Shown here piece after piece: positions 1 through 6,035 of a DNA stretch of 6,969 nt. Where the stretch lies: positions 1 through 6,969 of the forward strand of contig JACRQB010000285.1 of assembly GCA_016222925.1 (NCBI GenBank). The letters run 5' to 3'. The notes beneath the pieces were generated by a model. The model was not told where the DNA came from and ran no database searches. It was given only the letters and a program-made list of their open reading frames with translations. Numbering within the stretch: the stretch's first letter is position 1; every line of letters begins with the position of its first letter. This DNA is from Nitrospirota bacterium (lineage in GTDB: Bacteria; Nitrospirota; Nitrospiria; Nitrospirales; Nitrospiraceae). Made by a program: the position numbers and the translations under genes.

Positions 1-1344
1 GGGCTCTCCGGGCGAGCCGGCAGCGGTTTGGCCGGCTTCGAGCCAGGGGAGGGCGGTGAGGGTATTCCATTTGGCGCAGCGGCGGCAGCGGCCCGACCAT
101 TCGACGGATTCCTGCTGACATTGGGTGCAGATATAGGGGACCACTACGCGCTTCTTGAAGCTGAGGGCTTTCTTCAATTCCACAATGGCCTCTTCGAAAT
201 GCTGCTTCCGCAAGTACAGGTTGGCCATGATCTTGTGATAGTCCAAGAGGTGATCCTGAGGACCCTCAATCATCGAAAGCTGATCGAACGCCTCATCCAC
301 CATTTCCAGCCGATAATAGAGCTTGCCCAGGTAGAACTGGAGCACCGGATTCTGCGGGTCTTGCTGCAAGGCCTCCTGATAGACCCGAATGATTTCGCTG
401 GGCTCGCCTTGATCCAGAAACAGCTCCTCCAGTCGGTGGAGGATGATCATGCTGCGGGTCCGCGAGTAGACTTTTTTCAAGATTTCGACGGCATCCTTCG
501 TTTTGCCTTCATGGATCAGAATTTCGCCGATTCCGATATAGGCAGGCAGGAAGCTACGATCTTTCTTAATCGCTCCTCTGAAATAGCGACGGGCTTTATC
601 GGGATGCCCACGTTCAAGCAGTTGCCGTCCGACTTCATACATGCATCCGACGAGCAGGGCGGCTTCGGCTTGTTGCTCAGGGGCGGGAAGATTGGCTTTG
701 AGTAAACGATGTTGGATCTCAAGCGCTTCGCTCCACCGCTCCATACGGATATTGAGATTCCGTTTCCGGATGAGCGCGGTCAGATTGTCGGGTTCGATCT
801 TGAGGATTTGCTGAAGTGCCTGAAGAGCCTCCTCGTAACGTTTGGCGTCCTCCAGATCCTTGCCCAATTCCAACAACACCTCGATGTTTCGATCGTCCAC
901 TCGTTGCGCATGTTGATGGAGTCGGATCGCTTCAGGGAAGTTCCGCTCTGATCGATAGATATTCCCCAGCCACAGGAGCGAATCGACTCGATTGGGGTCG
1001 ATCGCCAAGGCCTTCTCCAAGAGCGTGATTGCGTCCAAGGTGCGTTTTGACATGAACGCATGGGTGCCGTCTCGGTGAAGGGTGTCGACCTTCTCTTTTC
1101 GACGCACCAGGCGGTTGCTTCGCCAATTCAGGATTAAGTGCGCCGTTTGCTGGAGCCCCACGACAAAGGTCGCAATCACTGCTCCACATGCCATGGAAAT
1201 CAAGACAAGCGTGACGGGGCTGAGCTCGAACTCCGCGCCGGGAGCGGTATGGATGAGGATCGTCCCTGGATTCAGTTCGCGGAAATAGCTGTAGATGAAT
1301 ACACCGGCGCTGATGAAGAATATCGTAATCAGCAGCTTGAACAT
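1..1344 (-). CDS. lapB: LapA-LapB-type fusion: membrane-anchored TPR protein with C-terminal rubredoxin-like zinc site (3' end off window)
   Basis: The reading frame is open for 448 codons from ATG at 1344 to the left edge with no stop, so the C-terminus is missing. Residues 1-20 and 41-64 are hydrophobic, separated by about 20 polar residues. This two-helix hairpin followed by a basic stretch (about 74-85) is the layout of LapA (YciS, DUF1049). TPR-like helical repeats fill about 93-395. A zinc site follows with Cys406, Cys409, Cys420 and Cys423 (CxxC-x10-CxxC) and WNTL just after it, as in E. coli LapB (YciM, 389 aa). In E. coli LapB works at the inner membrane with FtsH to control LpxC turnover and so LPS synthesis, and LapA is a separate neighbouring protein. 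Here both parts sit in one chain; the role is inferred by homology. The start lies 3 nt after the rsfS stop with only a weak Shine-Dalgarno, suggesting translational coupling. Only a few residues are probably lost at the edge. Confidence 0.85.
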   Translation of the reverse strand, partial: MFKLLITIFFISAGVFIYSYFRELNPGTILIHTAPGAEFELSPVTLVLISMACGAVIATFVVGLQQTAHLILNWRSNRLVRRKEKVDTLHRDGTHAFMSKRTLDAITLLEKALAIDPNRVDSLLWLGNIYRSERNFPEAIRLHQHAQRVDDRNIEVLLELGKDLEDAKRYEEALQALQQILKIEPDNLTALIRKRNLNIRMERWSEALEIQHRLLKANLPAPEQQAEAALLVGCMYEVGRQLLERGHPDKARRYFRGAIKKDRSFLPAYIGIGEILIHEGKTKDAVEILKKVYSRTRSMIILHRLEELFLDQGEPSEIIRVYQEALQQDPQNPVLQFYLGKLYYRLEMVDEAFDQLSMIEGPQDHLLDYHKIMANLYLRKQHFEEAIVELKKALSFKKRVVVPYICTQCQQESVEWSGRCRRCAKWNTLTALPWLEAGQTAAGSPGEP

Positions 1345-1347
1345 GGC

Positions 1348-1767
1348 CTAGACCATCTTCTGTGAAGTCGCCTTCTGGGTCAGCCGCCCCTTTGTGGCGG
1401 CTATCGGAGCCGATGCTTCGCCCGGAACGGGAATCTGCTGTGCATCGCTCCACAGACGCTCAAGGGCATAATGCGAGCGCGTGTCTTGTCTGAACACATG
1501 GGCCACGACATCGCCAAAATCGATCAGGACCCACTGGCCCGATGTGGTACCCTCAAGACTCAGTGGCCGTTCACCCAGGCGCGCGAGGACATCAGCGACG
1601 GAATCAGCGATCGCGCGTGTTTGTCGGTCGGATTCAGCCGACCCAATGACCAAATAATCAGCGAGTGACGTCAGCGGGGCGACATGGAGGACTTGGACAT
1701 CAAGGGCTTTCTTGTCGAGCATGGCCCTGGCTACGGCGAGGGCGGTGGCCTTAGATGCGCGTGTGAT
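1348..1767 (-). CDS. rsfS: Ribosomal silencing factor RsfS (Iojap/YbeB family), probable AUC start
   Basis: RsfS binds ribosomal protein L14 on the large subunit and blocks joining with the small subunit when nutrients are short. With the start chosen here the protein is 139 aa. Family features seen are DKKALDV (about 18-24), LADYLVIGSAESDRQTRAIAD (near 33-53), EGTTSGQWVLIDFGDVVAHVF (near 70-90) and the ALERLW motif (about 100-105). The last 30 or so residues form a polar, low-complexity tail absent from the 105-aa E. coli protein. The frame has no ATG, GTG or TTG near the expected start. The ATC at 1767-1765 is six bases after AGGAGG, and it places the conserved core at nearly the same distance from the N-terminus as in E. 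coli YbeB. The nearest canonical choices are ATG at 1956, which adds 63 unrelated residues inside nadD, and ATG at 1722, which removes most of helix 1 and has a poor Shine-Dalgarno. The gene overlaps the end of nadD by 17 nt. Confidence 0.88.
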   Translation of the reverse strand: MTRASKATALAVARAMLDKKALDVQVLHVAPLTSLADYLVIGSAESDRQTRAIADSVADVLARLGERPLSLEGTTSGQWVLIDFGDVVAHVFRQDTRSHYALERLWSDAQQIPVPGEASAPIAATKGRLTQKATSQKMV

Positions 1768-2521
1768 CGCTCTCCTCCTGATAAAGACTATGACGAAGTA
1801 TATAAGATTGTACCAGGGGGGGCAACATATTTGCCACGGAGAGTTCGTTCCGAACTCTCCGTCTAATCTCTGAGGCGGATGTTGGACAGGGTGGAACGGC
1901 GAGGCAGGTGACTCCCGGATCAGTGGGGCTGGCGATGTCCAGTCTGTTGAGGGCACCGGTGTCTAGCCCTGTCAGTCCATCAGGATCGAGTGTGGGGAGC
2001 AGCGACATTCCAGCCAATGCCCGAAAAGATTGCCCCGGTCTGGGAACGACCACGAAATGGCAGATCCGTAAGAGCTCTTTTGGTTCTCTCCATGTTGGGA
2101 AGTCTAGAAACGCGTCGAGTCCTATAATGAAGAACAGCTCCGTGGATGGGCCATAGTGGTGTTGTAATGCTCGGATAGTATCGATCGAGTAGGACTTTCC
2201 TTTTCGCTGCATCTCGATGTCCGATACTGTGAACAGCGGGTTGTCAGCAATCGCAAGCCGGACCATTTCAAGCCGAACATTCGCCGGAGCCAGTGAGCCA
2301 TCCCGCTTATGAGGTGGATCGCCGGTTGGAATGAAAAGGACTTGGGAGAGCTGCATGCGCTCATGTACGTGCCGAGCAATGGTCAGGTGACCATTATGAA
2401 TAGGATTGAAGCTTCCACCGAGTAGGCCCACTTTGAGGGGTAAGTCTTTGGTGCTCGCCTCGCTGAGCGGGCGATGCGGGCTGAGTGCTGGGTGCCGAAG
2501 GTCGGGGCTCGAAGAATTCAT
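1751..2521 (-). CDS. nadD: Nicotinate-nucleotide adenylyltransferase NadD
   Basis: NadD joins nicotinate mononucleotide to ATP to make nicotinate adenine dinucleotide, the penultimate step of NAD synthesis, in the cytoplasm. The protein is 256 aa against about 190-220 in most relatives. The nucleotidyltransferase signature GGSFNPIHNGHL is at 35-46 with the HxGH motif at His42-His45. Also seen are PPHK at 69-72, YSIDTI at 111-116, FIIGLDAFLDFPTW at 131-144, VVVPRPG at 157-163 and the second ATP-binding motif SASEIRRRVR at 215-224. The extra length comes from a Pro/Ser-rich N-terminal extension of about 29 residues and a longer linker at about 170-212. The ATG at 2521 is chosen because it lies 9 nt after the proB stop. 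A GTG at 2431 would trim the extension but has no Shine-Dalgarno. The downstream end overlaps rsfS. Confidence 0.95.
   Translation of the reverse strand: MNSSSPDLRHPALSPHRPLSEASTKDLPLKVGLLGGSFNPIHNGHLTIARHVHERMQLSQVLFIPTGDPPHKRDGSLAPANVRLEMVRLAIADNPLFTVSDIEMQRKGKSYSIDTIRALQHHYGPSTELFFIIGLDAFLDFPTWREPKELLRICHFVVVPRPGQSFRALAGMSLLPTLDPDGLTGLDTGALNRLDIASPTDPGVTCLAVPPCPTSASEIRRRVRNELSVANMLPPLVQSYILRHSLYQEESDHTRI
1774..1779 (-). promoter_or_regulatory. Shine-Dalgarno of rsfS, pointing to an AUC start
   Basis: A full AGGAGG on the minus strand inside the end of nadD. Six bases later comes ATC (1767-1765) in the rsfS frame. No ATG, GTG or TTG occurs in any frame between this site and the nadD stop, so the ATC is the only plausible start this ribosome binding site could serve. 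Confidence 0.7.
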
Positions 2522-2530
2522 GACTCAGGC

Positions 2531-3652
2531 CTAGAGGATGACTAGGTTGTCTCGGTGAATAACTTCCTCATACTCTTGAGATCCAAACTGTGCCTGAATG
2601 TCCGCAGTCTTGAGACCTTTCATCTGACCCAATAGGTCGGAGGACACGTTTACCAGGCCTTTTGCGAATTCTTTTCCACCCATATCGAGGCAGCTGACCG
2701 GATCGCCGGCTTCAAATGATCCTGTCACCTGGAGGATTCCGGATGCCAGCAGGCTTTTTCCTCGCTTGGTCAAGGCATCCACTGCCCCCTGGTCGAGATG
2801 GATCTGGCCGCGGGGGCGAAGCGTAAAGGCGATCCAATGTTTACGACTGGTCAGTCGACGCTCCCTGGCGAGAAAGAGACTGCCACCGGGTCCGCCGCCG
2901 AGGACTGTTGGGAGGAGTCCGGCCCGCTCGCCATTGAGCACTAATGTCGGAATGCCGTACTCGCCGACTTTCTTAGCGGCTCGAAGCTTGGTCGCCATTC
3001 CGCCGGTCCCTTCAAAGGTGCTGGACACTCCTGCCAGGCGCTCGATATCTTCGGTAATCTCCGCAATCAGCGGAATCAAGGTTGCCGACGGGTTCTTGCG
3101 TGGATCTTCCGTATACAGTCCGTCGACGTCAGAGAGAATCACCAGTAAGTCCGCATCGGCCAGGTGAGCCACTTCGCTCGCGAGGGTATCGTTATCACCG
3201 ACCCTGATTTCGTCGACCGCGACGGTGTCGTTTTCATTGATGATGGGCACGATGCCGAAACCGATGAGTGCCGCGAGTGTATGGCGAGCGTTCAGGAATC
3301 GGCGGCGATCGGCGAGATCCTGGTGGGTGAGCAGAATCTGCGCCACGTGAATATTGAGACGTTCAAACGCTTTTTCATAGGCCCACATGAGCCGGCTCTG
3401 CCCCACGGCTGCAGCCGCTTGCTTGACCGGGAGGCTCTTGGGATACTCCTTCAGTTCCAACTTTCGGATACCGGAGATGATGGCACCGGAAGAGACCACC
3501 AGGATTTCCCGACCTGCTGTTCTGAGTATCGCGATGTCATCAGCCAATCGCTCAATGTGTTGGGGGCGCAGACCTTCCGCACGCGACGCAATCAGGCTGC
3601 TGCCGATCTTGATGACGATCCGCCGCGCTTGTCCTAGGAGCTTGTCTCGCAT
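2531..3652 (-). CDS. proB: Glutamate 5-kinase ProB with C-terminal PUA domain
   Basis: ProB phosphorylates L-glutamate to gamma-glutamyl phosphate with ATP, the first and usually feedback-controlled step of proline synthesis. At 373 aa it has the usual full length. The amino acid kinase domain covers about 10-255: VIKIGSS at 13-19, VSSGAI at 53-58, KQAAAAVGQSRLM at 77-89, the substrate-binding INENDTV segment at 138-144, GDNDTLA at 152-158, SDVDGLY at 174-180 and the GTGGMATKL motif at 215-223. A PUA domain follows from about 278 to the end. The ATG at 3652 lies inside the end of obgE (19-nt overlap), so translation is probably coupled. The Shine-Dalgarno is weak (GAAAG). The partner gene proA is not in the window, so proline synthesis is split between loci or continues elsewhere. 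Confidence 0.97.
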   Translation of the reverse strand: MRDKLLGQARRIVIKIGSSLIASRAEGLRPQHIERLADDIAILRTAGREILVVSSGAIISGIRKLELKEYPKSLPVKQAAAAVGQSRLMWAYEKAFERLNIHVAQILLTHQDLADRRRFLNARHTLAALIGFGIVPIINENDTVAVDEIRVGDNDTLASEVAHLADADLLVILSDVDGLYTEDPRKNPSATLIPLIAEITEDIERLAGVSSTFEGTGGMATKLRAAKKVGEYGIPTLVLNGERAGLLPTVLGGGPGGSLFLARERRLTSRKHWIAFTLRPRGQIHLDQGAVDALTKRGKSLLASGILQVTGSFEAGDPVSCLDMGGKEFAKGLVNVSSDLLGQMKGLKTADIQAQFGSQEYEEVIHRDNLVIL

Positions 3653-4659
3653 GGCGTCTTTCGTACACGCACGACCTGTTTCCCGAGGTAGGTGATCAAG
3701 TCAGCAAGCCCTTGATTCGTGGCGGCGGAAATCGGCAAGCACGGATAGCCGTTGAGGCGACAATAGGTCTGCAGCTGAGCCAGCCGTTCGCTTGTGCTGA
3801 TCGCATCGATCTTGGTCGGCACGACGGCGAAAGGGCGTGCGGTGAGCCCTCCGTCATAGGCGGCAAGTTCCCGCCGCAAAGTCTCAAAGCTGGCCGGGGG
3901 ATCATCAGGGGCCCATTCTGAGACATCGATCAAGTGGAGCAAGAACGCGGTTCGTTCGATGTGGCGGAGAAACTGTACGCCCAGGCCTTTCCCCTCGTGG
4001 GCGCCTTCAATCAGGCCGGGAATATCGGCCACGACAAAACTTCCTTCGGATCCCAACCGGACAATGCCGAGATTGGGGATCAACGTCGTGAAGGGATAGT
4101 CAGCAATCTTGGGCCGGGCCGCTGAGATGGCTGCAATGAGCGTCGATTTGCCGGCGTTGGGAAAACCAACCAGTCCGACGTCGGCGAGCAGTTTCAGCTC
4201 AAGCCGCAAGGTTCGTTCTTCGCCAGGAGTTCCGGGAGTACACTTCGTCGGCACTCGATTGACGGAGGTCGCGAAGTTACTGTTGCCTTTCCCGCCTCGC
4301 CCTCCGTGGGCGAGGACAGCCGTTTGGCCATCTTCGATGAAATCCACGAGTGTTTCTTTCGTCTGGTCATCGGAGACAATGGTACCAACCGGAACCGTGA
4401 TGGTCAGATCTTCTCCGGAACGACCCGTGCAATTGGATCCTCCACCGTGGCGCCCGTTCTCAGCCTCATAGTGGTTGAGGTAGCGGAGGTCGAGCAGGGT
4501 CGTCAATCGATGAGATGCAGTCATGACGATGTCGCCACCGTTGCCTCCATCTCCGCCGTCTGGACCTCCACGCGGAACAAACATCTCCCTGCGGAAACTA
4601 CAGATGCCGTTTCCACCACGACCGGCTCGTACCGCGATGTGTGCTTCATCGACAAACAT
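3634..4659 (-). CDS. obgE: Obg-family GTPase ObgE (CgtA), ribosome assembly factor
   Basis: ObgE is a slow-cycling GTPase that binds the 50S subunit, helps its late assembly and responds to ppGpp. The 341-aa length is normal for Gram-negative members. The glycine-rich Obg fold covers 1-158, with RAGRGGNGI at 11-19, GGPDGGDGGNGGD at 31-43 and HGGRGGKGN at 118-126. The G domain follows: G1 GFPNAGKS at 165-172, switch I around DYPFTT at 187-192, G3 DIPG at 212-215, G4 at 282-285 and G5 SAA at 311-313. G4 reads TKID where NKxD is usual, so the guanine-contacting Asn is Thr; the DNA codon is clearly ACC. There is only a short basic tail after G5 and no OCT domain. The start MFVDEA matches the family exactly although the Shine-Dalgarno is poor. 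A 121-nt spacer separates it from rpmA, the largest gap in the operon. Confidence 0.97.
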   Translation of the reverse strand: MFVDEAHIAVRAGRGGNGICSFRREMFVPRGGPDGGDGGNGGDIVMTASHRLTTLLDLRYLNHYEAENGRHGGGSNCTGRSGEDLTITVPVGTIVSDDQTKETLVDFIEDGQTAVLAHGGRGGKGNSNFATSVNRVPTKCTPGTPGEERTLRLELKLLADVGLVGFPNAGKSTLIAAISAARPKIADYPFTTLIPNLGIVRLGSEGSFVVADIPGLIEGAHEGKGLGVQFLRHIERTAFLLHLIDVSEWAPDDPPASFETLRRELAAYDGGLTARPFAVVPTKIDAISTSERLAQLQTYCRLNGYPCLPISAATNQGLADLITYLGKQVVRVRKTPCETSS

Positions 4660-4680
4660 AATCTGTCAACGTTCCGTAGC

Positions 4681-4725
4681 CTGCTCGGTCACGACGAGTA
4701 GGAAAGTATACCCGACCCTGAGCAG
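4681..4725 (-). other. Bulged hairpin in the rpmA-obgE spacer (candidate leader or mRNA-processing structure)
   Basis: Read on the minus strand, CTGCTC (4725-4720) pairs with GAGCAG (4686-4681). After a two-base AG bulge, GGTC (4717-4714) pairs with GACC (4690-4687). Inside this, GGGTA can pair with TACTC (one G-U pair) around an eight-base loop, leaving GTCGT as a bulge. That is about 15 pairs in three short helices within the leader of obgE. No T-run follows, so it does not look like an intrinsic terminator. The pairing is what I read by eye; a role in processing, stability or control of obgE is inference. Confidence 0.4.
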
Positions 4726-4780
4726 AGAGGGAGAGAGAATTTAGCCAGCGTGATCGTAACGGAAGAGGCAGGAAAGCGAA

Positions 4781-5044
4781 TCAGGACTTGGCCGGAACAG
4801 GATATACACTGACTTTTCGTCTGCCGCGTCCACCTTCGAACTTGACCACACCGCTCATGGTAGCGAATAGGGTATGGTCTCTTCCAAGGTCCACATTGAA
4901 TCCAGGGAAAAATTTGGTGCCGCGTTGGCGGACGATAATGCTGCCGGCTGTTACGGTCTGACCACCATAGGCCTTGACCCCCAAATATTGAGGATTGCTG
5001 TCACGGCCGTTACGTGAAGATCCGCCGCCTTTGTTTGTTGCCAT
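4781..5044 (-). CDS. rpmA: 50S ribosomal protein L27
   Basis: L27 is a large-subunit protein whose N-terminal arm reaches toward the peptidyl-transferase centre and helps place tRNA. The 87-aa protein begins ATNKGGGSSRNGRDS after Met, the characteristic N-terminus, followed by LGVKAYGGQ (21-29), GSIIVRQRGTKF (34-45) and GRDHTLFA (54-61). The N-terminus starts directly with the arm, so it does not have the cleaved extension found in Firmicutes. The ATG at 5044 follows AAGGA at about eight bases. It lies 21 nt downstream of rplU, the near-universal L21-L27 pairing, with no ysxB-like gene between them. Confidence 0.98.
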   Translation of the reverse strand: MATNKGGGSSRNGRDSNPQYLGVKAYGGQTVTAGSIIVRQRGTKFFPGFNVDLGRDHTLFATMSGVVKFEGGRGRRKVSVYPVPAKS

Positions 5045-5065
5045 GGGTAAGTCCTTCTTGTGTCT

Positions 5066-5380
5066 TTAGGCCGTTGCAATATTCGTAATCAACAGCTTGG
5101 TGAATCCTTGACGGTGTCCACGGGTGCGGCGATAGCCCTTGCGGCGCTTTTTCTTAAAAACGGTAATTGATCGGGTTCGTCCTTGCCGCACGATTTCAGC
5201 TGTGACCTTGGCCCCGTTAATGAGAGGCTGTCCAAGCAGAATACCAGCGTCACCATGCACGAGACGGACCTGGCCGAGTTCTATTTCAGCCCCGACGTCT
5301 CCTGGCAGCCGTTCGACTTGAATCGTTGCCCCGGCCTCGACTCGATATTGCTTCCCACCTGTTTCAACAATCGCGTACAT
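5066..5380 (-). CDS. rplU: 50S ribosomal protein L21
   Basis: L21 binds 23S rRNA in the large subunit. From ATG at 5380 the protein is 104 aa, the usual size, and starts MYAIVETGGKQYRV as in the family. The C-terminal signature region carries KKKRRKGYRRTRGHRQ and then a hydrophobic end. An in-frame ATG at 5422 would add 14 residues, but it lies upstream of the promoter -10 box and so should not be transcribed. GAAGGA at 5387-5392, six bases before the 5380 ATG, confirms the chosen start. This is the first gene of the leftward operon. Confidence 0.98.
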   Translation of the reverse strand: MYAIVETGGKQYRVEAGATIQVERLPGDVGAEIELGQVRLVHGDAGILLGQPLINGAKVTAEIVRQGRTRSITVFKKKRRKGYRRTRGHRQGFTKLLITNIATA

Positions 5381-5386
5381 ATTCAT

Positions 5387-5392
5387 TCCTTC
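5387..5392 (-). promoter_or_regulatory. Shine-Dalgarno of rplU
   Basis: GAAGGA on the minus strand, six bases before ATG 5380. It decides between this start and the upstream in-frame ATGs at 5422 and 5386; the latter overlaps the site itself. Confidence 0.8.
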
Positions 5393-5413
5393 TCCGAGCG
5401 TGAAGAGCGGTTT

Positions 5414-5442
5414 ATTTAACATGGGGATAGGAGAGGTGTCAA
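5414..5442 (-). promoter_or_regulatory. Sigma70-type promoter of the rplU-rpmA-obgE-proB-nadD-rsfS-lapAB operon
   Basis: On the minus strand a perfect -35 TTGACA (5442-5437) and a -10 TTAAAT (5419-5414) are separated by exactly 17 bases. Transcription would begin near 5407, giving an rplU leader of only about 27 nt, too short for a long structured L21 leader. No second convincing promoter was found further down the seven-gene block, so this is probably its main promoter. Confidence 0.75.
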
Positions 5443-5513
5443 GACATACCAGGAGCGACGAGCGAGTCGTTGAGTAGACACGGGCCCCTCTTTAGAGGAC
5501 TAGGAGAGCGATC
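5443..5513. other. Divergent spacer between the rplU promoter and the PilZ gene
   Basis: This short region must hold the promoter of the rightward PilZ gene, but I see no good -35/-10 pair. It contains two small inverted repeats: ACGA-GCGAG-TCGT centred near 5464 (extendable by a G-U and a C-G pair) and CCTC-TTTA-GAGG at 5486-5497. Either could be an operator half-site pair or chance; they are too short to decide. Confidence 0.3.
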
Positions 5514-5945
5514 GTGCCGACACGTATGCTGAGCGCCACCATTAGCGAGGGCGCGTTTCCGGTATTTCCGCGATACAAATCGGGAGATGGCAACAAGATC
5601 ATGTCTCACATCAACAAGTTTGTGATCCGTACCTATCATCGGATTCCCGTTCGCTGTGTTGTGTACTATCTGGGCGGAGATTTCCTCGGGAAAGGAACAG
5701 TGATAAACCTCTGTCGTAACGGGTTTCGCGTCCTGGGCGATCATCAAGTAGCCCCTGGGATGGAACTGGTCGTCCGGCTCACCCTTCCCGATAAAGACGA
5801 GCCGGTCGAAATTCAGCGCGTCGTTGTTCGATGGGTGCGCGGCCTGTTGTTCGGTGGCAAGGTCGTGACCATGAGTCCTGAGGGAGAAGAGCGAGTCGGA
5901 ACGTTTCTGAGTGCCCGCCTGCGTGCCTATTGCGCCTCCACGTAA
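5514..5945 (+). CDS. PilZ-domain protein, probable c-di-GMP receptor
   Basis: A small single-domain protein of 143 aa from GTG 5514. The PilZ signature is visible: RTYHR (RxxxR) at 39-43, then NLCRNG at 65-70 where the canonical motif is D/NxSxxG, with Cys in place of Ser. The strand-rich remainder (VVVRWVRG at 103-110, then GGKVV) fits a PilZ beta-barrel. PilZ proteins bind cyclic di-GMP and alter motility, exopolysaccharide or gene expression; no partner domain shows the output here. GTG 5514 is chosen because AGGAG at 5502-5506 lies seven bases upstream. ATG 5601, directly before the PilZ core, has only GGGAG at 14 bases, but would give a compact 114-aa protein, so the first 29 residues are uncertain. 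It is transcribed divergently from the ribosomal operon. Confidence 0.82.
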   Translation: MPTRMLSATISEGAFPVFPRYKSGDGNKIMSHINKFVIRTYHRIPVRCVVYYLGGDFLGKGTVINLCRNGFRVLGDHQVAPGMELVVRLTLPDKDEPVEIQRVVVRWVRGLLFGGKVVTMSPEGEERVGTFLSARLRAYCAST

Positions 5946-5997
5946 GCGTTTCCAGCATCAGCTGAGCCGGTTCGGAGTCAATCGCCGGTCTGTTTGC
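5946..5997 (+). other. Intergenic stretch after the PilZ gene, no clear terminator
   Basis: I looked for a rho-independent terminator and found none: there is an eight-base palindrome TCAGCTGA at 5958-5965 and two CCGG tetramers, but no GC-rich stem followed by a T-run. Readthrough from the PilZ gene into ilvE cannot be excluded. Confidence 0.4.
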
Positions 5998-6026
5998 TTG
6001 ACCCACGTTTGACCTCACGCTATAGT
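5998..6026 (+). promoter_or_regulatory. Sigma70-type promoter of ilvE
   Basis: TTGACC (5998-6003) and TATAGT (6021-6026) are separated by exactly 17 bases; each box matches consensus at five of six positions. Transcription should start near 6033, leaving an ilvE leader of about 54 nt. The leader is too short for a leader-peptide attenuator of the ilvGMEDA kind. Confidence 0.7.
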
Positions 6027-6035
6027 CCATCACGC

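Noticed and set aside
28..705. 225-codon plus-strand open frame
   Set aside because: It is antisense to the LapAB gene, which shows clear TPR and zinc-site signatures; the plus-strand translation resembles no family I know and has the look of a GC-driven shadow frame.
1768..1956. Longer rsfS reading from ATG 1956
   Set aside because: It adds 63 residues that overlap nadD and resemble no RsfS N-terminus; the strong Shine-Dalgarno lies far downstream of that ATG.
3164..3637. 157-codon plus-strand open frame
   Set aside because: It lies wholly opposite proB, whose kinase motifs are intact in this stretch.
4664..4710. Possible promoter for obgE: TATACT at 4710-4705, TTGACA at 4669-4664
   Set aside because: TATACT has no -35 at 16-18 bases (CTCCCT there). 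TTGACA abuts the obgE start codon with no -10 at a proper distance. They are also in the wrong order to work together.
5381..5422. Longer rplU reading from ATG 5422
   Set aside because: The ATG is upstream of the -10 box of the operon promoter and outside the expected transcript; family start and Shine-Dalgarno both favour 5380.
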